64,000 bases of DNA, from positions 372,001 to 436,000 of the forward strand of contig JACGCM010002568.1 of NCBI GenBank assembly GCA_014058105.1. Direction: 5' to 3'. The notes under the pieces are model-generated. The model did not search any database. It saw nothing but the letters and a program-made list of their open reading frames with translations, and was not told where the DNA came from. Made by a program: the position numbers and the translations under genes. This document shows, piece by piece, positions 45,516-56,060 of this stretch (the stretch's first letter is position 1; each line of letters opens with the position of its first letter). Source of the stretch: Kingdonia uniflora. Taxonomy: Eukaryota; Streptophyta; Magnoliopsida; Ranunculales; Circaeasteraceae.

Positions 45516-47480
45516 CCTCCCCACCATTTAGCTCCATCATTTAGCGATATACTAGTAATCCATAAAAGTTGCGAAAGAACAATGCTTTCCAACTACGAGA
45601 CAACCAAGCCTGATCACAATCTCAAACTATCAAAAATAATAGCAAATGAGAAACTAAATAAATAAAGTAAGTTTTATATATACCCTAGAATATTAAGAAG
45701 CTAAATTGATTCAATTGAAGAGAGAGAGTGAGATGCTACTTGCAGAGGTTAAGAACCTATAGGGCTTATTTCATCAAGAGAAAACTCATGTATATTTTAT
45801 GATCTTGGTCAAGAAAGTCCAGTTCGGGCTACAACACATGGTCAGCCGTGCCTAGTTTGTGTAGGCACAATATAGCAAACTTAGCTAGATGTGTTTCATA
45901 AATCTTATCCTATGCAATTGTTTAACTTCCTCATCTATTTGCCTTTCACCTTGCTTGGCATTCTAAGCCTTAACACTATCTTGATTACATTAATCTTGAA
46001 GTGATGCTAACAGTCTACATATGCTAATTATGAACTACATGAACCTCATGTCCTTATTCATTCACCCTATGTTAGTCGATAATTCGGGAAGTTAATGCTT
46101 TCTACATTAGCATTATGTTATTTAATTAAGTGCGCAATGGGCAAAAAAGATAAGTTTTACCAAGTTATCCTTTGGACGTACAATAGATTAAGCAACCATT
46201 TCTATGTAAACCTAAGCATGTCCGGACAATATTTCTATAATAGTTATCCGGTCAATCCTTCAACGGAGCAACACTACAAAATATTAAGAAAAACAAATTC
46301 ACGTTTGATCATTTAAAATGGTTTTTCTAAACAAACATAACTTTAATCAATCTTTTTTTATGTTTTTACTTCAAAATGTAAAACATAAAACTTGTACATA
46401 TCTAAACATAGGAGGAAGATAGCGGGGGATGTCTCTAACTATACCCTCTATCTCAAAAACTTAATCAATATTTTGATAGTGTGAAGATAACTTCCTGGAC
46501 TAGTTTAAATTTTGATACGATAAACTTAATTGTAGCCTACAATGTCGTCTACTGGGCGAATGAAATGGAGCCAACGAAGCATGTCGGCCGTCGAGTACAT
46601 AGTAATGATTTCATCATCACCACAAACCACTGTATGTCTCAAATCAGAGAATCATAACTTGGGTTTGACCCATCAAATACACATTAACTACCGATCAAAA
46701 GAAAGCCAATCTTAGATATATGGTTTAAGTAGTTGTCGTCAAGTGTAAGACGATGTGTGCAATTCATCAAATAGTTTGCTTTATTGAAAATTAGGGAAAA
46801 TATGATTGATACAACAAGAACACAATGGACGAAGCAATTATAATAATGGAAATTAGGGTTTTACTTGTATGTGAGCTGATGAGAGAGAGGGGGCGGGGGG
46901 GAGAAGAGAGAGAGAGAACATAATACTATATAACTGGGTTCATATGCTCATCGACTCCTTGATTGCCTTGCAATATTTCTACATTGTCAATCATTTGGTT
47001 TTGTTACTCTCATCTCTAACCCCATTAGGTTCGCTCTATTTCCCTATGATCCTCTTATCTCTCACCCCATCTTTCTTCTTTTAGACCTAGAACCAATGTA
47101 CCTTTCAAGTCCATTTTGACCTTCTTCCTTTATTTCCATGTTCACCATCATGAAACCAAACTTCTTTCTTCTGCAATTGAAGTAAAGGGGTCTAGTACAA
47201 ACTTTATGAATTGAAATACGAAAATAAATAAGAAGAATTTAGGATTTCAGGTACCTGATTTTGGGGAAAAATTACACTCTAATTCAAGAATAATGTAAAT
47301 CGACAAAGAAACAAATTGATGAAGTTCTTTGGCAGATCCAATCAGCGGGGCGTCCCTGAGAAAATGGCTGAAGTTGGGGCTGATTTTTAAGAGGAGATCT
47401 TAATCTCTCTCATTAAGCCCTAAAAAACATAATGTTCTGTTGCAGCCTTCAAAATGCGAACATGTGTACCCAAATAATGC
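45516..47480. other. no gene seen
   Basis: AT-rich DNA with no frame longer than 75 codons. A GA-rich tract (46890-46917) and CT-rich text (47035-47130) resemble decayed UTR or promoter sequence. It continues the sequence left of the solo LTR (joined across GTCGG). Confidence 0.4.
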
Positions 47481-47623
47481 CATCTAATGAAAAAATGATG
47501 TAAATGCTAGCATGGTGTTATTAAAGTCATTTCTTTAAATAATGTAATAGACATTTTTACTAACGTCATCATCATAAATGACATAGAGAAAGTCATATTT
47601 AATGTCCCTATTTTAAAAAATAA

Positions 47624-48250
47624 TGTAGAAATTCGAACAAGCAATGGGTCAGAATTAGCTCAAAATGGCTCGGAATTAGATCTTACCCTAATGTTCCTGT
47701 GACAAAAACTAATGCAAAATAAGAAATGACATAGGTGATTTAGCATAGGAAACCTATGAATAGGTAAAAAACTACGACCTCGAGTTGAGGGTTTTTGTAA
47801 TAGTAACTTTTATTTCTTGAGGCTGATATCTTATTACAAGTGATCTCTTGAACTAGAAATGCTGGATTATGTAAATAAGAAGTTTAGTGTTTTGAGAATC
47901 TTGAAAATATAGTTTTCTTGGTAATTTCACTTATATTTTTCTGGTCCCTGTCCCTTCTAGAACTTTTTCTTTATATAAGCCTTTTCCGTAGCTCTCTATG
48001 TGCTGAAGCACATTCTCCGAACAACGTGGTAAGTTATGCTTGACTGAGTAATTGTTGAGTTCATGAGAGACAAGTATCTTTGACTTGTTCATACTTTTTT
48101 GTTGTGCTCGACCCACATTCTTCATCAGTTCATGGTGTAGGTGTCAATGCTGACTGTTTATGTCACATGTAAAATGCGTGAGTATGATATGGAGGTAGTT
48201 TGAATTGGAAATAGTTTGAATTGGGTTAGATCAAGGGATAGGTCCCTACA
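47624..48250 (-). repeat. Tat-D 3' LTR
   Basis: Aligns in reverse orientation with the solo LTR at 55247-55841 over nearly its whole length (acctatgaatagg, ttattacaagtgatctct, aaatgatcc-free core, aataagaag, and the U5 part gtaag-ctaattcc). On the minus strand it starts TGTAGGGACC at 48250. The outer end is put at TGTAG (47624) but is less certain because that end is diverged. U3 carries a TATA-like tttatataag on the minus side. Confidence 0.75.
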
Positions 48251-48264
48251 ATTTCCCCCTCGCA
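48251..48264 (-). promoter_or_regulatory. polypurine tract of Tat-D
   Basis: On the minus strand GCGAGGGGGAAAT directly precedes the LTR start TGTAGG. This is the plus-strand primer site of LTR elements and fixes this LTR as the 3' one and the element orientation as minus. Confidence 0.75.
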
Positions 48265-49425
48265 ACTGAAGTCACGAGTGGCTTTGGTTGAGAAAAAATC
48301 TTAGGGTATATGGGTTTTGGATGTTTGAAAAGGAAGGAAGTATTAATATGGATTTGACTGTATGATAAATGTGTATTTTTTTATGGGGGAATGTTTGTAC
48401 ATTGAATATTGACAGGAATTTTGATGTATACGATGCTTGGAGTTTCGCCTATTTTGAATGATGACGCTTGGGAAATGTACCTGCACATTAAATATTAGGG
48501 TTATATAAATAATACCTATTCCGAGGATTGTGGTAAAGTACGCTATTTGTTGTAAAATCCTCTGGAAGTGTAGGTTGACAATGGAAGTCTGCTTTTTCAC
48601 CATCATCGTGTCTTGGCTCTAAGAAGACCTTCTGTTTGAAGAGTTGGTTCAAACACTGAGTCTTCTACTTTCATGTCTTGACTTTCTCTATACCCAGTTT
48701 TTGGTTAGAGTAAGATGGTGTGAAGAGAGAAGGACGCCTGGTGACTTCTAATGCCTGCTTAGCTTCAGAAGATTCTTTGAGTAAAATATCAATAAAGTCA
48801 GATGAACTGAAGGATTTGTTATTTTAGAGTACCTGAAAGACTTATTATCTATAAAGTATCTGAAAGGCTTGCTATCTGTAAAGTACCTGATTTCAAAGTA
48901 CATGAAAGACTTGTTATCTGTAAAATACTTTAAAGATTCGATATCTGTAAAATACCTGTAATTTATATTCGAGCTTAATAAAATTTGTTATCCAAACTCT
49001 TCGTTGATATATAGAATAACTCATGAAATTGAGCTATGAATAATTCAAAGATTTATGAATAGATGATGAAATGTAATGAATAAGATTTGAACTTCAAAAT
49101 CTGTTATAGCAATTGAGCTGTAAAAATATGTTTGTAACATGAAATATGTGTAAGGATTTATTTTTGAACTAAGTTATTGAGAATTATGGGGGAGAAAGAT
49201 AGCTATAAAAGTTTTAAAATTTATGAATGGGAAATTCGAGCTCAGAGAGGTCATTCCAAATTTTGGATTTGGAAATAATAAGTTTGGTATGGAATAGGCC
49301 GAATTCATTGAGGTCGATGTGGATAGATATGTTCAAATAACTTTTCTCAGGGTAATAGGGTTTTTTGTTGTAAAAGAACCGAATATAATTACGAATATTG
49401 AGGGATCTGGAGTAATTTAGAAAAC
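48265..49425. other. no gene seen apart from short repeats
   Basis: Spacer between the 3' LTR and the small antisense ORF. It includes the 26-base tandem array described separately; elsewhere stops are frequent on both strands. Confidence 0.45.
48800..48965 (+). repeat. ~26-base tandem repeat, six to seven units
   Basis: Units such as agtacctgaaagacttattatctata start near 48801, 48828, 48855, 48882 (partial), 48897, 48923 and 48949. Spacing is 26-27 bases except at the partial unit. The array lies upstream of the small antisense ORF. Confidence 0.8.
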
Positions 49426-49434
49426 TATATAAAT
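49426..49434 (+). promoter_or_regulatory. TATA box of small antisense ORF (Tat-D)
   Basis: A TATATAAAT box, 48 bases before the ATG at 49474. It corresponds in arrangement to the TATA box at 22412 in Tat-C. Confidence 0.45.
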
Positions 49435-49473
49435 TGGGGCAAATGAGCTTTAAACAGGTGGAAGAGAATAGAA

Positions 49474-49830
49474 ATGGTGTGGACTCAATTTGAGAGAATT
49501 CGTTATGACGCTGATGGGTAGTTGACGATAAAGATAGCTAAAGTACGGAAGCAGATTCTTGGCTTATTAGACTATGAAATTGACTTGTCAGTGACTGAGT
49601 GTCTGCTTAAAGGTTTAGACTGGATGGGTAGAAATCTTGAGTTTGAACGTCGCTTCTATGAGGAACAATACCAGGAAATGATTATAGAGTCTTCAGTTAG
49701 AAAGGAGGTTGTGAGACTAATTGCTGAAGAAGAGTTCGAGTTGGAAGATATGAGGATTGCTGGAGGTGAATTGATTAGGTTTTGCTATCCAGGACATTTG
49801 GGATGTTTCAGGTATAATTATATGTGAGGG
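49474..49830 (+). pseudogene. small antisense ORF of Tat-D
   Basis: A frame of 118 codons plus stop, interrupted once by TAG at 49519 (after RYDADG; a CAG-to-TAG change would explain it). The product starts MVWTQFERIRYDADG. It continues with a Lys/Ile-rich part (LTIKIAKVRKQILGLLDYEID), an amphipathic, possibly helical middle (ERRFYEEQYQEMIIESSVRKEVVRLIAEEEFELEDM) and GGELIRFCYPGHLGCFRYNYM. There is no family that I can name, no signal peptide and no membrane span. It lies about 0.5 kb upstream of the large antisense gene, as the small ORF does in Tat-C. Confidence 0.45.
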
Positions 49831-50293
49831 AGAAAATTGTATGAGTTTGAATAACTATCAAAGAAATGTAATGGGAATAAAGTTTAAATTTGTCCTCTAT
49901 TGTTACAAATGTTGTTTATGACTGTTGTGAAAAATGAATTTGAATATTTTTGAAATGTTGAGAACTTTTGAAATGATGTCAACACATCTATAAGTAGAAG
50001 AAGCAAAAAATAGAAAAAGCAGGTAGTTTTCGATTTTATCTCTGGTGTAATTACAGGAAAAGTTTGATTGCGTGTAAGTGTTGAGTCATCTTGGGTGTGG
50101 GGAGGTTAGAAGAAGATTTAGAAAGGAGGGATAAAAATATATTAAAATATAGGACAGGGGGTAATAATGAGAAGGTATCTTCACCAAAAAGGTGTAAGGC
50201 GTCTGACATTAATTGTGGAAGGGATGCCTTAGTTCCAAAACTGAGGGCGGGTCGTATAAGACCCAATAGCTGCCAGCAGTTAGAGAGAGAAAA

Positions 50294-50300
50294 TATAAAT
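50294..50300 (+). promoter_or_regulatory. TATA box of large antisense gene (Tat-D)
   Basis: A TATAAAT box in aaatataaataacgc, about 230 bases before the first splice donor. A 16-base inverted repeat GGGTC-GTATAA-GACCC (50249-50264) lies about 30 bases upstream and contains a second TATAA. Confidence 0.45.
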
Positions 50301-50324
50301 AACGCTTAATCTTCTTCATTAAGA

Positions 50325-53300
50325 CGTTTATCAACTTTTAAAAACTTGAAGAGCAGTGAGAGAGGAAAGAAAAAAATAACAGAGAGTTTTGTGAGAAATT
50401 AACCGAGAGTGATCGACAATCAAAGTGAGAGAGAGTTCCAGAGATTGAGTCACGAAGGTGGTTATACAGTGGCATTGCGAAGGAAGGATTTGGTGCTGCG
50501 TCAAATTCATATTATGACATAGAAGGTTAGTAGATGATTTGTGATACTTCGAATGTGTTTCTATCAAAAATCCTTTTTTGTGGTATGCAAATCTAAAAAT
50601 TACTATTTATAGCAATCTATAAAAATCGTTTTGATATATTTGTAAAAATGAGATATGAAAGGTATATGTATGTGGGTAATGTATATGTAAAAGATAATGA
50701 TGGAATACCTGGACCTATATGTAGGTCGAATGTGAGAAGTGTTGTGTAGGATCAAACCTCATCTATAGAGTTGTAGTTGATATGGAGACTTCACTTGATA
50801 TTGAGGCGTCGACCTCTGGTCGATCGGCAGAGTCTGAGAATGTAATATCTAATTGGGAGGATGAAATAGGAGTTGTTCAATTTCTAGATTTATCTGGAAA
50901 ATTAGTATCCTATCCTTCAAATTTTGATGTGTTTAAGGAGTTTTGCAAAGCCAAAGCTTTTGTAGGGGGAAGATTGGGTAATTTTGTTGAACATGCCGGT
51001 AGGCAGTTTAGAAGTTGTATTGTAGGATCTGGAGAGGAACAATTCTTTTTGTTTGCTAATCTAGAGAAGGAGAAAGTAGATAGGTATTAGACGAATCGAT
51101 CTCCTTAGAGTATTATGATGGAAATGTCCAAGGCGACCTGGAAGAGGGTTTTTTATGTTACCTATCTCAGTTGGAGTATATGTTGAGTTTGCCCCTTAGC
51201 ATTCTTGCAAAAAGGATTATGAACATCATTGGGGCATGTCCTGTTTACTTAACGGGAATATGTGGGAGGTAATAAATGTCTGTGAATTTTTGAATAAGTT
51301 GTGGGAGGAGAATGAGGTTGAGATGGGGATATCTCCTGAAGATGTCTTACAGTTTTATGGGGTAAAAAAATATTATGCAAGTGGAGGGGAATACTTTTTT
51401 GCGAGTTCAACTCAACCTCTTTTATTCAATATGAATTTAGCAGGTCGAATTTGGAATGATAATGTAATATGGGTGAAGGGTTAATACCTATAGAGAGATG
51501 ATGAAGAACCCATGGAACTTTTGTGTTGAACTGTGAAACAAAGTAAGTATAACCATGTATAATGTATAATATTGAAATATTGAAATTATATGCTGTTTTA
51601 CTGATGATAATGTATTGTTGATTGACAGGTCCTCAATCGAAGGTGACGAGGAAGAAGTCCCTGTTAGATACTGTTGCTCAGGAAGGGCTTATGCTCAAGG
51701 CTATTTTGAAAGAACTCGACATCAACATAAATAATTGTGTTAGCAGCTGGTCCTAGAAAGGTCAAAAGTCTCAAACAATAAGGCTAATAGTGGGTGTTGG
51801 TGGCAACAAGAAGAGGAGAACTGATGGGGATAGGCGAGTAGTATTTCCAAATAAGAGGATGCTGAAGCATGGTTCGACCTTTGGAACCACAGGAAGTGGT
51901 GAGGCTGAAGAAGGGGTAAAAAAGAGAAGGGCTGACCCACTTTCCTAGCTGACTGGGGTGAAGGTCTTAGAGGTTTGACTTGGTGAAAAGGATGAGTTGA
52001 AAGTGGTGGAGGATAGGGCGAAGCTTGTGTTCGCAACGGTGAGGAGAAGATGATTAAAATGGTAAGTTTGATGATTCGATTATATGCTAAATTTGGTAGG
52101 AGGATTCGAGCTAACAATGTGGTTGATAATTGTTGTGTTTTTGTAGGCTGCTCATCTGATGAAGGGAATCTACATTGGAGTGGAGGAGGAGAAGGCCGAG
52201 CTCTAGAAGGGGAAGGCCGAGCCCGTGAAGAAGGTAGCTCGACTGAAAACTAACTTGGCTAAGGAGGGGAAGCGATTGGAGGCCCTGAAAGCTTCTCAAG
52301 AGGTAGAGATCAATGAGCTCACAGCAGAGGCGGGAAAAAATTTAGGGGAGGTGGCAATCTAGCGTGATAGACTTGGGCGCCACCTCCTAAAAATGGGGTA
52401 CTCCAAATCTGAGGTAAATGACATTATGGCGAACACCTATATTTAGGAGAAGGAAGATGATATGGCAGAGGATGTTGCTGTTAGAGTTATGGATGGGTTA
52501 GATGGTCTCTCTCCCCAAACGGTAGGGTAGAACGTTGACTCTATGATTATGAAGGGTTTGGAATGTTGTAATCTGATGGAACATTGCTTGTTTGATTGAC
52601 TTCTGTAGGCTAAGATATTCTTGTAAACCTTGTTATAGGAACTTAAGGAAATGCACCTCATAATAAAAGACTTAGAGAATGAGCTCGTTAAGGAGAAAGA
52701 TGCCTCAACGTCCCTATTATCTTCGCAAGCAGAGCTACAGGTTAGAAAAGAGCAAGAAATATTTGACTTGTATGCTTCACTACCCTATAGCTACAAAGTA
52801 AAAATAAGAGTGTTGAGACAGACAAAAAACCTGCTATCAGTTTAGGGGCAATGACACTCAATTGTGTATAGATAATATCAATGTATTAAAAAGGTTAGAA
52901 TATAGAGAATGTGTACCTTCGAATTTGAAGTATATGTCTTTGTTCATTAAATTGGTATCATACTTCGACCTTAAGTTTAGAAATAGTTTCACACAGTAGA
53001 TGTCAAAAAATAGAAATTTCGTTAGAAATAAGGTGTATATATTAAGTGAGTGTTCTGGATTAAACTTGGTATATTGTATCTGCGATGTGTAGGTCAAATT
53101 GGAGTCAGCTCGCTTGAGTGAAGATGAGACACGCCAATATAGCCAAAAATTTATGGTGGAGTTTGATAGAATGAGAGAGGCAAATGAAGATAGGGAAGAT
53201 CAAAATGTAAAAGTACATCTCAAGTTCGGTGAGGCAACTTAAACCGCTAATGACCTCACTTAGAAGATCGAGGAGAAGAATGCCGAAATTAGTAAAAGGC

Positions 53301-54545
53301 AAAAAAGAGCTCGCGGAGGTGAAGGAAAAGGCAGCGAAACTCAAAAACCAGAATGAGGCGATAATGGTAAAGAGTAGGGAGGCTAACATGGATCAATACC
53401 GCATATAGGCATTAGAAATGTCAGAGAAAGAGTTATGCTGTTCTGTAGCCAGGTAAAGAGCGAAATGATCAATAAAATGGGCAAACAAGAGCAAACTCGA
53501 GCTGATCTAGTGAGTACCAGAAGCGAACTGGAGTACTTGAAGAAGAAAATGGCTGAGATAGTGAGTTGAAGAGAGCTTGAGATGATCTATCTAACTCTAA
53601 AATTGTGGTTGTGTAGTTGACTGTAGCTTTGCCTGCTAAAGATATAGAGATTCGATTGGTGCAAAGGAAATAAGATGAGTTGAATGAGAGGGTGACACAG
53701 TTGAAAACCGATTTGGCTCATGCCAATTTGTGTGCCAGAACGCCGAGGCTGGGCAGTGCATAAGGAAAAATAAGGGTGATGCTAGGGTTTTCATTATTCA
53801 AGGGGATGTGGTTACCCTATCAGCTCGAATCAGAGAGCTGGAGGGAAATTTAGCTCGAACTCAATGTCACGTACCAAAAGGAAATTAGTGGTTAAGTGTG
53901 TGCCAATGTAAGTTAGACGCTGCTCTTGCCAGGGAACAAGAGTTTGAGTGTGTTATTAGAGGTAAAGACATAATGATAAAGAAAAAAGATGAGTTGTTAA
54001 AGAAATCTTTGGCTGGGAAGATTTAAATCGGGAGCTTGAGGAACATCGTGCTCAGGTGGCGGAATTGAGGGCGATGAACTAGGCTAAATTAGCTAAAGCT
54101 GATGCGAAGGCAAAGGAGAACATCAAATTTATATCCTGCACAGATAGTCACATGGAATGGTAAGAAGCACGGTATAAGAGGTTGAAAGAGCGCCTTCAAA
54201 TGGCAAAATAGATTTTTTCTAAGATGGTTGTGCCGTAGGCATCGCACTCAGAGATGTTAATGGCAATAATTACCTATTTGGTTGAGGAAATTAGAAGGCT
54301 CAAGTTAGAGAGGAATACCTTGCACGACTGTTTTTTGGGTAGATGGTGCATCTGTGGAACTGATGTAGATTAAGGAAACTATAAGAACTCCATAGAAGAG
54401 GAGTTAGGTTCCCGACCTGCTGTATTGGTAGAGCAAGGCATGGTCATTATGGCTACTCGAGCTCGAGAATTTATGGCTAATCATCCTCCTGTTGTAGGGG
54501 AAAGTGTGACTGACCTCCCAATATTAGAAAAGAATTCTTTATAGC
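50325..54545 (+). pseudogene. large split antisense gene of Tat-D (PF04195-like plus coiled coil)
   Basis: 5' UTR exon, donor at 50525/50526 (GAAG|gttag), acceptor at 50776 (ttgtag), then ATG at 50782. Residues 1-103 (METSLDIEAS..., FDVFKEFCKAK) precede the main domain: LPLSILAKRIMNIIGACPVYLTG, NMWEVINVCEFLNKLWEE, ISPEDVLQFYGVKKYYASGGEYFFASS, LAGRIWNDNVIWVKG. Introns of 86 bases (51543-51628) and 85 bases (52062-52146) have GTAAGT donors and AG acceptors. A long coiled coil follows: KVARLKTNLAKEGKRLEALKAS, ELKEMHLIIKDLENELVKEKD, FMVEFDRMREANEDREDQ, ELEYLKKKMAEI. It ends near LPILEKNSL. The domain resembles the plant 'putative gypsy type transposon' family. Many stops and about three frameshifts make it non-functional. 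Confidence 0.72.
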
Positions 54546-54559
54546 TATTGTATATGTAA

Positions 54560-55200
54560 GTTGAAAAGGTATCTGACGTAGACATATTGAGAGATGAAAA
54601 CTAGTTTTACCTTTGCCTTATCTTATGTCTAGTTAAGTTCTTTGATTAACAACTAGTATTACCTTCGTTTTAATCACATAGTATAATTGTCGTAGCCATA
54701 TTGAGAGAGATGAAAGATAGTTTTACCTTTGCTTTATCTTATGTCTGGTAGAGTTCTTTGATTGAAATATATCATAACCTTTGTTTTAATCTCAGAGTAT
54801 AATTGTCGCAGCCATATTGAGAGAGATGAAAGCTAATTTTTCCTTTGCTTTATCTTATGCGTGGTAGAGTTTTTTGATTGAAAACTAGTATTACCTTTGT
54901 TTTAATCACAGACTATAATTGTCACAGCCATATTGAGAGAGATGAAAGCTAGTTTTACCTTTGCTTTATCTTATGTTTGGTAAAGTTCTTTGAATGAAAA
55001 CTAGTATTACCTTTGCTTTAATCGTAGAGTATAATTGTTGCAGCCATATTGAGAGAGATGAAAACTAGTTTTACCTTTACTTAATCTTATGACTGGTAGA
55101 GTTCTTTGATTGAAAACTAGTATTACCTTTGTTTTAATCGTAGAATATGTATAGAGTCGATCAAAGTTAGTGTTATCTTTGCTTTAACCAGAATAAAGGT
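54560..55200 (-). repeat. 116-base tandem repeat, about five and a half units
   Basis: The marker catattgagaga recurs at 54582, 54697, 54813, 54929 and 55045, spacing 115-116. Each unit also has gttttacctttgctttatc, ggtagagttctttgatt and gaaaactagtattacctttg. A partial last unit ends near 55200. It lies between the antisense gene end and integrase, the same place as the unrelated 190-base arrays of Tat-B and Tat-C. Confidence 0.93.
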
Positions 55201-55246
55201 CGATTGAAAACTAGTATTACCTTTACTTTAATTTAAATATTGTCTA

Positions 55247-55841
55247 TGTAGGGGCCTATACCTTGATCTCACCTAGAATCGAGCTATCCCTAGTTTGAAC
55301 TACATCCATATCAGGCTCACACATCCTCCACATAACTTCTCAGTCAAACATTGCCACATACTCCACGAATTGATGATAAACGTGGGTCAAGCTTAAAGCA
55401 AAAAACCTGAACAAGTCAAAACCACCCGTCAACAGTTACTCAGTCAATAACCACTAACCACATTGTTCGAAGAACGTACTCCAACAAGATGAGGAGCTGT
55501 GGAAGGGGCCTATATAAGGAAAGAGATAAGGACAAGAAAATATATGAGAAATTATGAAGATGACTATATCTTCTGAGATTCCCAAACACTCAAAACTTCT
55601 TATTCACAAGATCATATATTTACGAGTCTAGAGATCACTTGTAATAAGATACCGTCATCCTCAAGCAATACAAATTACTGTTACAAAACCCTCAGCACGA
55701 GGTCGTATTTTTTTAACCTATTCATAGGTTTTTCGCGCTAAATACCTATGTTATTTCTTATTTACTAGATTATAGTCAGAAATACATTGGTGTAAGGACT
55801 AATTCCAGGCCATGTCGAGCTCACAGAATTAGGCCATTATA
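55247..55841 (+). repeat. 595-base solo LTR with target-site duplication
   Basis: Starts TGTAGGGGCC and ends TTAGGCCATTATA, with GTCTA immediately before (55242-55246) and after (55842-55846). It contains gggcctatataagg (TATA box, about 55508), a polyadenylation-type R region and the conserved U5 end (ttggtgtaagg). It is the same family as the Tat-D 3' LTR but in the opposite orientation, and no primer site follows. It is therefore a separate insertion reduced to one LTR by recombination. Confidence 0.88.
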
Positions 55842-55846
55842 GTCTA

Positions 55847-56060
55847 CGTAAGTAGAAAGTCGTGTGAGAAAAAACTTAGAAGTTTTTATTGAATAGAATA
55901 GGATTTACATTGGATGGAGATGAAAATTTTACTTTTGGAATAGAAAAAGCAAGAATTTGAAATAGAGTAGTGAAGGATTTAACGATAATACCGTTTCAGT
56001 CGCCTAGTATTCCAAGGATTTGAGATATGAATTCCCTCTTCGGTCATGAGGTAATATGAT
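55847..56060. other. pol C-terminal flank
   Basis: No clear frame. It probably includes decayed integrase C-terminal sequence of Tat-D on the minus strand, separated from the tandem repeats by the solo LTR. Confidence 0.35.

Larger units (their letters stand above)
36151..47623. mobile_element. possible large CACTA-like element (low confidence)
   Basis: The left end aactacaaattatggtttt-aatgcc followed by tttttagtgacgtaat resembles a decayed CACTA terminus with the usual subterminal TGACAT/AATGAC motifs (36151-36420). A comparable cluster in inverted orientation lies at 47480-47620 (aaatgatgta, aatgacatagag, agtcatatt). The block between would be about 6.7 kb once the 4.74-kb solo LTR is removed. 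No transposase frame is recognisable. The right terminus itself appears cut by the Tat-D LTR, so pairing of the two ends is inference. Confidence 0.33.

Noticed and set aside
54560..55200. The 116-base array as a CRISPR-like array
   Set aside because: Units are contiguous and similar over their whole length, so it is an ordinary tandem repeat.
47624..55841. The inverted LTR pair 47624-48250 and 55247-55841 as termini of one element or a large inverted transposon
   Set aside because: LTRs of one element are direct repeats. The right LTR has its own 5-bp duplication (GTCTA) and the left one has a polypurine tract, so they are two separate insertions.
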